Shown here one piece after another: positions 35,095 to 45,083 of a stretch of 60,192 bases of DNA (position 1 is the stretch's first letter; each line of letters opens with the position of its first letter). The notes under the pieces were generated by a model that saw nothing but the letters and a program-made list of their open reading frames with translations, ran no database searches and was not told the origin of the DNA. Origin of the DNA: Lachnospiraceae bacterium (GTDB lineage: Bacteria > Bacillota > Clostridia > Lachnospirales > Lachnospiraceae); the NCBI GenBank assembly GCA_028689715.1, contig JAQVCQ010000004.1, forward strand, positions 1 to 60,192. The letters are read 5' to 3'. Position numbers and translations under genes: made by a program.

Positions 35095-36309
35095 TTACAT
35101 CCTTTTGATTCTCTCTATTGCTTCCACAGTATTTTCGTAACTTCCGAATGCAGTCAGTCTGAAGTAAGTTTCTCCGCTTGGTCCAAAACCTGATCCGGGA
35201 GTACCTACAACATTTGCTTTTTCTAAAAGATGATCAAAAAATTCCCAGCTTGTCATCTGATTCGGTGCTTTTAACCAGATATAAGGTGCATTCACACCAC
35301 CGGAAACTTCATATCCTGCATTTTTCAGACCGTCAAAGATATATTTCGCATTATTCATATAGTAAGCGACCTGCTTTTTCAGCTGTTCTTTGCCTGTTTC
35401 TGAATAAACTGCTTCCCCTGCACGCTGTACCACATATGGTGCACCATTATATTTTGTACCATGTCTTCTGGCCCAGAGCGAGTGAAGTGTCACATCACCA
35501 GCCTTTAATTCTTTTGGAATAACAGTAAATCCAAGTCTGACTCCTGTAAATCCGGCGTTTTTAGAAAAGGATCGCAATTCAATTGCGCAGGTTCTTGCTC
35601 CGTCACATTCATAAATTGTGTGAGGAACATCCTCTTCTGAAATATATGCTTCATAGGCCGCATCATAAATAATGACAGCACCCACTTTATTCGCATAATC
35701 TACCCATTCCTGTAACTGTTTTTTAGTAATGGTAGATCCAGTCGGATTGTTGGGAAAACATAAATATATAATGTCCGGCACTTCTTTGGGAAGTTCTGGC
35801 GCAAAATTATTTTCAGCTGTACATGGCATATAAATAACGTCACTCCATGTCTCTTTTATGGAATCGTAGGTACCGGTTCTGCCTGCCATCACATTGGTAT
35901 CTACATAGACAGGGTAGACCGGATCACAAACAGCGATCTTATTGTCCTGGCTGAATATTTCCTGAATATTGCCCGAGTCGCACTTCGCACCATCTGAAAC
36001 AAATATTTCATCTGCTTCGATCTGACATCCGCGAGACCTGTAATCATTTTCTGCGATCGCATTTCTCAAAAATTCATATCCCAGATCAGGGGCATATCCA
36101 CGGAACGTATCTGCAGATGCCATTTCATCGACTGCCTTATGAAACGCATCAATAATTGCCGGCGCAAGAGGCTGAGTCACATCCCCAATTCCAAGTCTGA
36201 TGATTTTTTTATCAGGATTAGCCTGGGTAAATGCATTGACTTTCTTTCCTATTGTTGAAAAAAGGTAGCTTCCCGGCAATTTGAGATAATTTTCATTCAC
36301 TTTAAACAT
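35095..36309 (-). CDS. dapL: LL-diaminopimelate aminotransferase
   Basis: 404-aa fold-type I PLP enzyme converting tetrahydrodipicolinate directly to LL-diaminopimelate, bypassing the acylated routes of lysine and peptidoglycan synthesis. DapL-specific features are the start NENYLKLPGSYLFSTIGKKV, GIGDVTQPLAPAI, FPNNPTGSTITK and the PLP lysine in SFSKNAGFTGVR. Normal length. It follows dapF by 33 nt, so two consecutive steps share a transcript (DapL makes the substrate of DapF). Confidence 0.95.
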   Translation of the reverse strand: MFKVNENYLKLPGSYLFSTIGKKVNAFTQANPDKKIIRLGIGDVTQPLAPAIIDAFHKAVDEMASADTFRGYAPDLGYEFLRNAIAENDYRSRGCQIEADEIFVSDGAKCDSGNIQEIFSQDNKIAVCDPVYPVYVDTNVMAGRTGTYDSIKETWSDVIYMPCTAENNFAPELPKEVPDIIYLCFPNNPTGSTITKKQLQEWVDYANKVGAVIIYDAAYEAYISEEDVPHTIYECDGARTCAIELRSFSKNAGFTGVRLGFTVIPKELKAGDVTLHSLWARRHGTKYNGAPYVVQRAGEAVYSETGKEQLKKQVAYYMNNAKYIFDGLKNAGYEVSGGVNAPYIWLKAPNQMTSWEFFDHLLEKANVVGTPGSGFGPSGETYFRLTAFGSYENTVEAIERIKRM

Positions 36310-36342
36310 AATATGCTCCTCTCAGTCACTTTAAATATTTTT

Positions 36343-37188
36343 TTATACTTCAATCGTACCTTCAAACACAGTCTCTGCCGGTCCAGTCATATAAATCTGG
36401 TCCTGGTCACGATCCCATTCTATGAGAAGACTGCCACCTAACAGTTTAACAGTTACTTTGTTTTCCGTCAAACCATTTAGAATACAGGCCGCTGCCACTG
36501 CACATGCTCCTGTTCCACAGGCCAAAGTCTCTCCTGATCCTCTTTCCCATACTCTCATTGTAATGTTCTGTCTGTCTTCCACTTTAATAAATTCCGTATT
36601 GATCCTCTTGGGAAAGTTTTGATGATGCTCAATCATCGGACCTAATTTTTCTATTTCAACAGACATTGGATCTTCGACCTGTATCACTGCATGTGGGTTG
36701 CCCATGGATACTGCAGTATAGTGAAATTGTTTTCCTTCCACTTCGATCAGTTCTTCCAATATGACTTCCTTCTTCTCATCAGTCAGGACTGGAATCTGCT
36801 CTGGGCGTAAGATCGGCCTTCCCATATTGACCCGTACAGCCGTGACCTTGTCCTCATTTGTTGTCAGCCAGATCGTCTTGATCGATCCGGCACTTTCTAT
36901 TTTCAGTTCTTTTTTTTCAGTCAGTCCCTTATCATAGACATACTTTGCAACAGACCTGATTCCATTACCGCACATCTCTGCACGACTTCCATCTGCATTG
37001 TACATCTCCATTTCAAAATCTGCCTGCTCTGATGGATTAATAAAAATAATACCATCTCCACCAATTCCAAAATGACGGTCACTTAATCTGATTGAAAGCT
37101 CTTTCTTATTTTCAATTGTATAATCTGCTCCATTGATATAAATATAATCATTCCCACAACCATGCATTTTTGTAAAAGAAATTTTCAT
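36343..37188 (-). CDS. dapF: diaminopimelate epimerase
   Basis: 281 aa, cofactor-independent epimerase making meso-diaminopimelate. The two catalytic cysteines are in EMCGNGIRS and LACGTGACAV; the N-terminus KMHGCGNDYIYI is the family signature. ATG at 37188 is chosen because GGAG lies upstream at normal spacing; the longer frame has no ribosome site. First gene of a dapF-dapL pair. Confidence 0.95.
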   Translation of the reverse strand: MKISFTKMHGCGNDYIYINGADYTIENKKELSIRLSDRHFGIGGDGIIFINPSEQADFEMEMYNADGSRAEMCGNGIRSVAKYVYDKGLTEKKELKIESAGSIKTIWLTTNEDKVTAVRVNMGRPILRPEQIPVLTDEKKEVILEELIEVEGKQFHYTAVSMGNPHAVIQVEDPMSVEIEKLGPMIEHHQNFPKRINTEFIKVEDRQNITMRVWERGSGETLACGTGACAVAAACILNGLTENKVTVKLLGGSLLIEWDRDQDQIYMTGPAETVFEGTIEV

Positions 37189-37332
37189 TTCATCACTCCA
37201 TTCCATATACTTTCCTGATACAAGAACGATAGAAAGTATATTTTTTCGAACTTTTATTGTCATGAACAGAATAACACAGCTCATCTGATTTTTAAGATCA
37301 AATAATGCTGTGTTATATGCATAAACTGCTTA

Positions 37333-37884
37333 TTATGAGATCTGCATCACTGTTAAGATCATCTGTGCTGTCTCGACCATATTCGTTCCGCTGTCCATAC
37401 TGCATTTTTGTATATATCGATGTGCCTCTTCTTCTGTCATATTATTTCTGACACGCAGAAGACTTTTCGCCTGTTCCAGAATTTCCCGGTCTTCCCTGTT
37501 TCTTTCTTTGGGCAGATTCTTCTTTTTACGCTTTCTTCTTTCTACTGTCTCGATCAGCATCTCAAGCGTACTGATCAGTTCATGAACCTTGAGAGGCATT
37601 GACAGGCAGATTACCTGATCACTTGGTTTTTCACGTAAATGAGCCGGTGATGCCATCAGAAGTACTTCAAATCCTTCCGGAAGGCATTCTATCAATTCTG
37701 TATACATCATATCCGGAAGTTTATAAGCACAGATCAGAATTCCGGCATTCAGACCATCGGCTATTCCTATTGCCTGTGCACCCGTTGAACAGGCTCCCAG
37801 AACAGGATATCCGCTCCGAAGCAAGAGATTCTTCATACTTTTCGCATCTTCGATTTTGGGAAATGCGATAATTACATTCGTCAA
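37333..37884 (-). CDS. ANTAR-domain antiterminator with degenerate receiver domain
   Basis: 183 aa. A TTG start at 37884 is preferred because AGGAGG is 7 nt away, while the GTG two codons earlier is only 1 nt from it. Residues 1-110 have a receiver fold but the acidic pair reads AFP, the phosphoacceptor position in LICAYKLPD is Ala, and the usual Lys is Met (SMPL), so phosphorylation is unlikely. A basic coiled linker (RRKRKKKNLPKERNR) leads to the C-terminal ANTAR domain (AKSLLRVRNNMTEEEAHRYIQK). Follows glnA by 62 nt, suggesting nitrogen control by RNA antitermination. Confidence 0.88.
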   Translation of the reverse strand: MTNVIIAFPKIEDAKSMKNLLLRSGYPVLGACSTGAQAIGIADGLNAGILICAYKLPDMMYTELIECLPEGFEVLLMASPAHLREKPSDQVICLSMPLKVHELISTLEMLIETVERRKRKKKNLPKERNREDREILEQAKSLLRVRNNMTEEEAHRYIQKCSMDSGTNMVETAQMILTVMQIS

Positions 37885-37946
37885 GTGCACACCTCCTGTC
37901 CTGCTAACATTCTATCAACTTATTTTATGCTGATTCATCTGAGTTC

Positions 37947-39278
37947 TTAGAATTTGTTCAGATATTGGTTGATTTCCCATTCTGAGACCTGTGCACAATA
38001 CTGATTCCACTCATCTCTTTTTGCCGTAATATATTTTTCTGATATGTGTGCTCCCAGTGTTTCTTTTAGCATTTCATCCTTTTCCAGCTCTGAAAGTGCC
38101 TCTTCCAGCGTGGACGGAAGTGATTCTATATTTAATTCTTTTTTTTCAGCGTCTGTCAATTCAAAAATATTGCGATTTATGCTCATTGGCGGATCGATTT
38201 TCTCTTTAATTCCTTCCAGTCCCGCTCTCAGGCAGACTGCAAGTGCCAGATAAGGATTGGCAGTTGGATCCGGACTTCTGAGTTCTATTCTGGCTTCCTC
38301 TCCTCCGATTGCTGGAATTCTGATCAGTGGGCTTCGGTTCTGCGCACTCCATGCAATAAAAGTAGGTGCTTCATAACCCGGCACCAGACGTTTATATGAA
38401 TTAACAAGCGGATTAGTGATCGCTGTGATTCCTTTAATATGCTTCATAAGACCGCCAATAAAATAATATGCTTCCTGACTGAGACCATACTGGTCTTCTA
38501 CATTATGGAATATATTGACTCCATTCTTTGACAATGACATGTTGATATGCATGCCCGAACCATTGATCCCATGTTTTGGCTTTGGCATGAAAGTCGCATG
38601 AAGACCATGTCTTTTTGCTATCGTTTTGACCGCAAGTCTGAAAGTCTGGATCTGATCTGCTATTTTTAATGCTTCATCATAATGAAAATCTATTTCATGC
38701 TGTGCAGGTGAGATCTCATGGTGAGACGCTTCTATTTCAAATCCCATATCTTCCATTGTCATGACCATATCTCTTCTGGCATTTTCGCCAAAATCCATAG
38801 GTCCAAGATCAAAATAACCTGCTTCTTCATGTGTAAATGTTGTAGGTAGCGTATTCTCATCCGTATGGAATAAAAAGAACTCACATTCCGGGCCTACATT
38901 AAAGATGTAACCCATTTCTGCAGCTTCCCGTACAACTGTTTTTAAAATGTACCTTGGGTCACCTTCGAACTGTTGTCCATTTGGTCTGTAAACATCGCAG
39001 ATCAGTCTTGCGACCTTACCCTGCTGTGGTCTCCACGGAAATATTGCAAATGAATCATAATCCGGATACAGGTACATATCCGATTCTTCTATCCTTACAA
39101 ATCCTTCAATTGCTGATCCGTCAAACATGCATTTATTATCCAGCGCCCTCCCCAGCTGACTGGATGTAATGGCAACATTTTTCAGATTTCCAAAAATATC
39201 AGTGAACTGTAGCCTTATGAATTGAACATCTTCTTCTTCCACAAGTCTTATAATGTCTTTTTTTGTATATTTGCTCAT
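37947..39278 (-). CDS. glnA: glutamine synthetase, type I
   Basis: 443-aa GSI, making glutamine from glutamate, ammonia and ATP. Contains FDGSAIEGF, the metal-site GPECEFFLF, MPKPKHGINGSGMHINMSL and the NRSPLIRIPA arginine region. The short GSI-alpha length and absence of a clear adenylylation loop suggest control by feedback and at the RNA level. The start at 39278 has GGAAAAGG upstream. The gene is preceded by a consensus promoter and a terminator in its leader, and followed by an ANTAR gene. Confidence 0.96.
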   Translation of the reverse strand: MSKYTKKDIIRLVEEEDVQFIRLQFTDIFGNLKNVAITSSQLGRALDNKCMFDGSAIEGFVRIEESDMYLYPDYDSFAIFPWRPQQGKVARLICDVYRPNGQQFEGDPRYILKTVVREAAEMGYIFNVGPECEFFLFHTDENTLPTTFTHEEAGYFDLGPMDFGENARRDMVMTMEDMGFEIEASHHEISPAQHEIDFHYDEALKIADQIQTFRLAVKTIAKRHGLHATFMPKPKHGINGSGMHINMSLSKNGVNIFHNVEDQYGLSQEAYYFIGGLMKHIKGITAITNPLVNSYKRLVPGYEAPTFIAWSAQNRSPLIRIPAIGGEEARIELRSPDPTANPYLALAVCLRAGLEGIKEKIDPPMSINRNIFELTDAEKKELNIESLPSTLEEALSELEKDEMLKETLGAHISEKYITAKRDEWNQYCAQVSEWEINQYLNKF

Positions 39279-39318
39279 AATCCCTTTTCCTTTCTGTTTC
39301 GCTACACCCATTTACAAA

Positions 39319-39349
39319 AAAGGCGCTCTTACCCTGTAAGAACGCCTTT
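39319..39349 (-). terminator. terminator hairpin in the glnA leader
   Basis: 14-bp stem (AAAGGCGTTCTTAC against GTAAGAGCGCCTTT, one G-T pair) with a 3-nt loop and six T on the minus strand. It lies downstream of the predicted glnA promoter and 40 nt before the glnA start. RNA polymerase leaving that promoter must pass it, so it can act as an attenuator; it also ends glgP read-through. Confidence 0.8.
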
Positions 39350-39359
39350 GTCCGGTAAC

Positions 39360-39389
39360 ATCATAACAGCTGATCCATGCGCTTGTCAA
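39360..39389 (-). promoter_or_regulatory. glnA promoter
   Basis: Minus strand carries TTGACA (39384-39389), an 18-bp spacer and TATGAT (39360-39365), close to the sigma-A consensus. Transcription would start near 39353, only a few bases before the terminator stem. Confidence 0.75.
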
Positions 39390-39430
39390 TACCAGAATTT
39401 TTGATCTAATTTAATTTAATAATATCTAAC

Positions 39431-41740
39431 CTAATTTAATTTCCAGATGTCTCTATTGTACTGTTCAATTGTTCTGTCTGAAGAAAAGAAGCCTGCTTTT
39501 GCAATATTGACAAGCATCATTTTCTTCCATTTAGCCCTGTCTTCGTAGTCTTTTAACATGCGGTCTTTCGTCTGAATATAGTCTTCCAGATCCAAAAGTG
39601 TCATGAACCAGTCCTTATTTAACAGCTCGTGATATAGACGTTCCAGATTTTCTTTGTTACCAACTGAAAGTGCCTGTTTTCCAACGATAAAATCAACTGC
39701 TTCTTTAATCGTGTGTGATTTCTTATATAACTTTTCGGAAACATAATCTGCTTTCTCATAATGGCTTATGATCTGTTCACTCTTTTCTCCAAAAATATAA
39801 ATATTATCATCACCTACCAGCTCGTGGATCTCTACATTCGCTCCATCTGATGTTCCAAGTGTCACTGCCCCATTTAACATGAATTTCATATTACCTGTTC
39901 CACTTGCTTCTTTTGATGCAAGAGAGATCTGTTCTGAAATATCACACGCAGGAATTAATTTTTCTGCCTTGCTTACATTATAATTCTCGATCATGACAAC
40001 TTTCATATATGGACTGACATCCGGGTCATTGTTCACAATTTCCTGAAGAACCAGTAACAGATGAATGATATCCTTCGCTATAATATATGCTGGCGCTGCT
40101 TTCGCACCAAAGAAAAATGTGACAGGTGTTTTTGGATATACTCCTGACTTGATCTCAAGATACTTATGTATGATATACAATGCATTCATCTGCTGGCGTT
40201 TGTATTCGTGCAGCCTTTTGATCTGTATGTCAAAAATAGAATCCTGATTGATCTCAATTCCCTGTGTTTCTTTTACAAACTCTGCAAGTTCTCTTTTCTT
40301 TTCATATTTGATTGCAGCAATTTTATCAAGTACTTCTTCATTTTCAACAGATTCCAACAACTTTTCAAGAAGTAAGGCATCTTTTTTATATCCATCTCCA
40401 ATCACATCATCAAGAAGTGCTGTAAGTTCTCTGTTGCAGGAAAGTAACCATCTTCTGAATGTGATGCCGTTCGTTTTATTATTGAATTTTTCCGGATAAA
40501 TATCATAAAAATGTCTGAGTTCAGATTCTTTTAAGATCTCTGTATGTATGGCAGCTACTCCATTTACACTGAATCCATAATGGATGTCAATATGTGCCAT
40601 ATGGACTCTCTTATCTTTGTCAATGATCTGAACTTTTGGATCTGAATATTTTTTTGCAACTCTCTTATGCAATTCTTTTATGATTGGAATCAACTGCGGA
40701 ACTACCTTTTCGAGATATTTCAAAGGCCACTTTTCTAATGCTTCCGACAGGATCGTATGATTCGTGTATGCACAGGTCTTACTAACGATGTCAATTGCTT
40801 CACTCATGGTAAAGGCTTTTTCTTCTGTCAGGATACGGATCAGTTCAGGTATGATCATAGACGGATGTGTATCGTTGATCTGAATTACGGCATGATCATA
40901 CATTCTTCTAAGATCATACTGCTTTTCTTTCATTTCTTTTAAAATGAGCTGAGCCGCATTGCTCACCATAAAATACTGCTGGTAAATTCTTAGAAGCTCA
41001 CCTGCTTCATCTGAATCATCTGGATATAGGAACAAGGTAAGATTTTTTTCAATATCAGTTTTATCAAAATCGATTCCTTCTTTTACAATAGACTCATCCA
41101 CGCTCTCAATATCAAAAAGGCGCAGCTTATTCAGGCCATTGTCATATCCTATAATATCAATATCATAAAGCCTTGATCTTACTTTTCTTTCACCAAAATT
41201 CACTTCAAAAGAAGTATCTGTTTTGTTCAGCCAGGATGCTTCTTCGATCCAGTCATTTTTTTCAGCTTTCTGAAGCTTATTTTCGAAGACCTGTTTAAAA
41301 AGACCAAAATGATAATTGAGTCCGATTCCCTCTCCCGGAAGTCCAAGTGTTGCAATGGAGTCCAAAAAGCAGGATGCAAGCCTTCCAAGACCACCATTGC
41401 CAAGTGAAGGTTCTGGCTCGATCTCTTCGATCATACTCAGATTTTTTCCTTTTTCCTTTAAAATTTCATCCAGTTTGTCATAGATCCCTAAATTGATCAG
41501 GTTATTGGAAAGCAGTTTTCCAATCAAGAACTCTGCCGAAATATAATATACTTTTTTATCTCCTGTGATCGGTGGCGCCGATGACATCAACTCTTTCGAC
41601 AACTGTAGTATCGCTACATACAGCTCTTGGTCAGAGCATGCTTTGATTTCTTTCTGGTACTTAAGCTCTGTTATATCTGATAATTGCTGTTCTATATTCA
41701 ATAACATAACCTCCCTTTGCATTCTTAACTGTAAAGACAT
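39431..41740 (-). CDS. glgP: glycogen/maltodextrin phosphorylase
   Basis: 769-aa GT35 enzyme releasing glucose 1-phosphate from alpha-1,4 glucans. The PLP lysine is in [26 protein letters not shown], the C-terminal hallmark; [21 protein letters not shown] and [16 protein letters not shown] are also present. GGGAGG lies 7 nt before the ATG at 41740. Probably monocistronic, with a LacI gene directly upstream and a perfect palindromic operator between. It complements MalQ in dextrin breakdown. Confidence 0.95.
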   Translation of the reverse strand: MSLQLRMQREVMLLNIEQQLSDITELKYQKEIKACSDQELYVAILQLSKELMSSAPPITGDKKVYYISAEFLIGKLLSNNLINLGIYDKLDEILKEKGKNLSMIEEIEPEPSLGNGGLGRLASCFLDSIATLGLPGEGIGLNYHFGLFKQVFENKLQKAEKNDWIEEASWLNKTDTSFEVNFGERKVRSRLYDIDIIGYDNGLNKLRLFDIESVDESIVKEGIDFDKTDIEKNLTLFLYPDDSDEAGELLRIYQQYFMVSNAAQLILKEMKEKQYDLRRMYDHAVIQINDTHPSMIIPELIRILTEEKAFTMSEAIDIVSKTCAYTNHTILSEALEKWPLKYLEKVVPQLIPIIKELHKRVAKKYSDPKVQIIDKDKRVHMAHIDIHYGFSVNGVAAIHTEILKESELRHFYDIYPEKFNNKTNGITFRRWLLSCNRELTALLDDVIGDGYKKDALLLEKLLESVENEEVLDKIAAIKYEKKRELAEFVKETQGIEINQDSIFDIQIKRLHEYKRQQMNALYIIHKYLEIKSGVYPKTPVTFFFGAKAAPAYIIAKDIIHLLLVLQEIVNNDPDVSPYMKVVMIENYNVSKAEKLIPACDISEQISLASKEASGTGNMKFMLNGAVTLGTSDGANVEIHELVGDDNIYIFGEKSEQIISHYEKADYVSEKLYKKSHTIKEAVDFIVGKQALSVGNKENLERLYHELLNKDWFMTLLDLEDYIQTKDRMLKDYEDRAKWKKMMLVNIAKAGFFSSDRTIEQYNRDIWKLN

Positions 41741-41774
41741 ATCAAATCCTCCCACTAAATAATATTTACTGATA

Positions 41775-41804
41775 GTGATACCTTATCACAGGAAAACGTT
41801 TTCC
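41775..41804. promoter_or_regulatory. LacI-type operator(s) upstream of glgP
   Basis: GGAAAACGTTTTCC at 41791-41804 is a perfect 14-bp palindrome with the central CG step usual for LacI/GalR sites. A second inverted repeat, GTGATA-3-TATCAC, lies at 41775-41789. Both sit between the LacI gene and glgP, upstream of the glgP ribosome site; a TTGCGG -35-like element overlaps the palindrome. Confidence 0.65.
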
Positions 41805-41834
41805 GCAAGTCTAAATTTTTTTATTTACGCAAGC

Positions 41835-42824
41835 TTAACAAATAATATCCAGATACTGCATTCTGGCAAGTTCATATCCAAGCTTTTGTTCTCTTCCTTC
41901 CGAATCACCCAGAAGTGCACGGATTTCTTTTACTGCTTCCGCTGAAATCTGAAAGAAATTCTGCCGCACTGTATTCATCTGCTTTCCAACGTACCCCATC
42001 AGTGTAATTCCATCAAATCCACATACAGGTCTGAAAATATCCATTTCAGTCAATGCATTCATCGCACCGATCGCCATCAGATCCGATGCGCATACAACAG
42101 CATCTTTGTATGCACCATACTGAAATGTGAGCTTTCTGGCCTCCAATTCGCTAAAATAACCTTCTCTTATCAGCAATGTCAGATTCAGGTCTTCTGCAAG
42201 TTGTTCCATTCCGGCTATTCTTTCATCTGTAACGTATCCATTCCTTTTTCCTGCAATATATAATATCCTTTTTGCATTGTTCTCAAGGATCGTCTTCTTT
42301 GCAATTTCATACTGCGCCTGTTTGTGGTCGATCCAAACACAGGAAGTCGTTCTGTTTACAATCGGTGCATCAATTACAACGATCTTAAAGGTCATGGATG
42401 CGATCAATTCATGTAATACCGTATCATCTTTTGATAAGCCATATACAATAATTCCTTCAATGTTCTGTGAGCGAAAATATGTTTTCAATTCCTGAACAGA
42501 CTTATCTCTGATCATGGAAAAAAAGACCGTAATAAGATCCATCTTCAGTTTTTCTGCCTGCCAGATCGCACCTGCCATGTACTGCATCCCAATCTCATCT
42601 ATGGCCTGCGTCTGTGTCGTCAGATTCATCAATAATGCGATTCTTCCAGATTGTTTGGAGGAAAGGGCAGCCGCTATCGAATTGGGAACAAATCCCAGTT
42701 CATCAATTGCCTGATTGACCTTCTTTTTTGTTTCGTCACTGATATTCGGATAATGATTTAACACTTTTGATACGGTTGAAATTGCTACCCCGGCATGTTT
42801 TGCGACATCTTTAATTGATATCAT
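41835..42824 (-). CDS. LacI-family regulator, probably of glgP
   Basis: 329 aa. HTH and hinge are MISIKDVAKHAGVAISTVSKVL and GFVPNSIAAALSSKQ; a sugar-binding effector domain follows, including ILYIAGKRNGYVTDERIAGM and CASDLMAIGAMNAL. AGGAGG six nt before the ATG at 42824 decides the start. It precedes glgP on the same strand with a palindromic operator in the gap, implying control of glycogen phosphorylase and perhaps itself. Effector unknown. Confidence 0.87.
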   Translation of the reverse strand: MISIKDVAKHAGVAISTVSKVLNHYPNISDETKKKVNQAIDELGFVPNSIAAALSSKQSGRIALLMNLTTQTQAIDEIGMQYMAGAIWQAEKLKMDLITVFFSMIRDKSVQELKTYFRSQNIEGIIVYGLSKDDTVLHELIASMTFKIVVIDAPIVNRTTSCVWIDHKQAQYEIAKKTILENNAKRILYIAGKRNGYVTDERIAGMEQLAEDLNLTLLIREGYFSELEARKLTFQYGAYKDAVVCASDLMAIGAMNALTEMDIFRPVCGFDGITLMGYVGKQMNTVRQNFFQISAEAVKEIRALLGDSEGREQKLGYELARMQYLDIIC

Positions 42825-42910
42825 CGGCTTCCTCCTTTCATAAAATCGTTTTCTGCTCAAGTCATTCAGTTAGAATGAAAAGACTGATTTTCAACATCCT
42901 CTGCCTTTGA

Positions 42911-43930
42911 TTAATCGAACTCTTTTCTTACTTTGATCATGGCAGCCAGAATCGACTTCCACTCTTCTGATAATTCATTGACTGTCTTGATCTCATTTAC
43001 ATCAAATACCTCAAAAATCAAATCAATCAATTCTTTTCGTTCCTGATCTTCCATCTGTGCGATCAACTGATTCAGTGCCTTATTCATTAAAAGAGCATTT
43101 GATGCAACTTCTTCCAGCTGAATAAATTTTCCATGTTGTATCATCCATGAAAATGGATCATGCTGAAGGATGCCGAATCTTGCACTTTTTACGACCTTAT
43201 AGTTTTCCTGATGTTGCAGAAGCAGACCTACCACGGATGATTGTGGTATCGTCTTGCGGATCCGATCCTGAACATTCTGATATTCTGTCTGCATAAAGAA
43301 TTCGTCTTTAAACCCTGGTCCATCATGACTATAGATTTCTTTTATTCGATCCCGAATTAGTTTATCTGCTTTCATGGACGCATAGACTGCAATATTTCCA
43401 CCTTTGGAATGTCCACCTATTCTGAATTGCCCTGAAATGTTTTTTACGACTTTTTCCAGATATAGCCTTCCCGCCTCCTGTGCAGGTACCGGACAGATGA
43501 ACGCCATATTAAAATCTTCCTTCCAGCCGATCAATGTCTCATCGGTTCCCCTGATCGCCACGTAGGGCAACTCATGCTTTGGAAAAAATATAACAGCTGA
43601 AAACTGCAGTTCTTTTTCTTCATCAATGATATTAGTATAAAAATCTATTATTGTGTCACGGAATCTGTTTGCATTTGCTGCCGCCAGTATCAGTGCTCTG
43701 TTATTGATCGTATCAGGGAGTCCCTGAAATAAATCCTCAAAGTAGGGGGAATGACTCATTTCATGAAAATTTAAAGGACTGTCAGCTGCAGCTTTTCCCA
43801 CGAAAAAGCTATCATACTTTAAATATGCAAGTTCTGAAAAGATAAGACTGTCAACTTCATTAAAAGCAAATTTTTTAAAGTCGGCTTTTCCATACTGGTT
43901 TACATAATCAATAATATTATTCATAGACAA
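42911..43930 (-). CDS. Mbeg1-like (DUF2974) alpha/beta hydrolase
   Basis: 339 aa. Lipase-like: the nucleophile elbow is IGGHSKGGNIAVYAS (GxSxG), preceded by VAIRGTDETLIGWKEDFNMAF, a lipase_3 style strand, and YSHDGPGFKDEFF supplies a likely Asp/His region. DUF2974 proteins are common in Clostridia, mostly uncharacterised, and have no signal peptide. It begins 11 nt after nspC stops, so it may ride on the polyamine operon transcript. Confidence 0.8.
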   Translation of the reverse strand: MSMNNIIDYVNQYGKADFKKFAFNEVDSLIFSELAYLKYDSFFVGKAAADSPLNFHEMSHSPYFEDLFQGLPDTINNRALILAAANANRFRDTIIDFYTNIIDEEKELQFSAVIFFPKHELPYVAIRGTDETLIGWKEDFNMAFICPVPAQEAGRLYLEKVVKNISGQFRIGGHSKGGNIAVYASMKADKLIRDRIKEIYSHDGPGFKDEFFMQTEYQNVQDRIRKTIPQSSVVGLLLQHQENYKVVKSARFGILQHDPFSWMIQHGKFIQLEEVASNALLMNKALNQLIAQMEDQERKELIDLIFEVFDVNEIKTVNELSEEWKSILAAMIKVRKEFD

Positions 43931-43941
43931 TACCTGTCAGG

Positions 43942-45081
43942 TCAGGATAACCTGTTCTTAAAATCCAAGTAACCAAACTGTTTTACAAGATGGACCTGCG
44001 CATTTTTATCCACTCTTGCAATTGCAGGAAGAGGCATTCCATTAAAAGTATTATTCTTGACCATAGAGTAAATCGCCATATCACAAAAAATGAGCTGACT
44101 TCCAATCGTTAATTCATGATCAAAAGAATAATCACCAATTACATCTCCCGCAAGACATGTAGGTCCTGTCAGTCGGTAGCAAAATGGTTTTTCATCCTTT
44201 TCTCCTGCATCGATGACCTGGGGTCTGTATGGCATTTCAATGACATCGGGCATATGACATGCGGCTGATGTATCTAATATTGCGATCTGAATACCATTTT
44301 CAATCAGATCGACTACTGTCGCGATCAGATAACCGGCATGGTATGCTACCGCCTCACCGGGTTCTAGATATACTTCAAGATTGTATTTTTCTTTGAATTC
44401 TTTGATTGTTCTGATCAGCAATTCAAGGTCATAATCACTGCGCGTAATGTGATGCCCTCCGCCAAAGTTGACCCATTTCATTCTTGGCAGGAACGCTCCA
44501 AATCTTTCTTCAAAGGCCTGCAGTGTTGTTACAAAATCATCGCTGTTCTGTTCACAGAGTGTATGCATATGAAGCCCTTCCAGTCCATCTAAAAGTTCTT
44601 CCCTGAACTGAGCCCTTGTAACGCCCAGTCTTGACCCCGGTGCACATGGATCATAGATTGCATGATCCTGGGTAGAATATTCCGGATTGATCCTCATTCC
44701 ACAGCTTTTTCCTGCTGCCATTGCCTTCTCTTTGAATTTCTGCCACTGTCCGAAAGAGTTAAATATGATATGATCACATAATTGCAGAATTTCATCCATG
44801 TCACGTTCCGTATAAGCTGGAGAAAAAATATGATTTTCTTTTCCCATTTCCTCATACCCAAGCTTTGCTTCATACAGTCCACTTGCAGTTGTACCGCTTA
44901 ATGTTTCTCCGATCATGGGATATACCGAAAACATGGAGAATGCTTTCTGCGCCAGCAGAATATGGCATCCTGCCTCATTTGCAACACGGCCCAGAACCGC
45001 GAGGTTTTGGGCCAGTATTCTTTCATCTGTAATATAATAGGGTGTTTGTATTTTGTTTGTATCAAAATCTATTTTCTTCAT
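43942..45081 (-). CDS. nspC: carboxynorspermidine/carboxyspermidine decarboxylase
   Basis: 379-aa fold-type III PLP decarboxylase. The PLP lysine is Lys46 in LLAQKAFSM; VNFGGGHHITRSDYD and EPGEAVAYHAGYL line the active site, and the C-terminal GPTCLAGDVIGDY holds the Cys of the dimer site. It removes CO2 from carboxyspermidine, carboxynorspermidine or carboxyaminopropylagmatine made by the upstream dehydrogenase. Last of six polyamine genes, 2 nt after its partner. Confidence 0.92.
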   Translation of the reverse strand: MKKIDFDTNKIQTPYYITDERILAQNLAVLGRVANEAGCHILLAQKAFSMFSVYPMIGETLSGTTASGLYEAKLGYEEMGKENHIFSPAYTERDMDEILQLCDHIIFNSFGQWQKFKEKAMAAGKSCGMRINPEYSTQDHAIYDPCAPGSRLGVTRAQFREELLDGLEGLHMHTLCEQNSDDFVTTLQAFEERFGAFLPRMKWVNFGGGHHITRSDYDLELLIRTIKEFKEKYNLEVYLEPGEAVAYHAGYLIATVVDLIENGIQIAILDTSAACHMPDVIEMPYRPQVIDAGEKDEKPFCYRLTGPTCLAGDVIGDYSFDHELTIGSQLIFCDMAIYSMVKNNTFNGMPLPAIARVDKNAQVHLVKQFGYLDFKNRLS

Positions 45082-45083
45082 GT

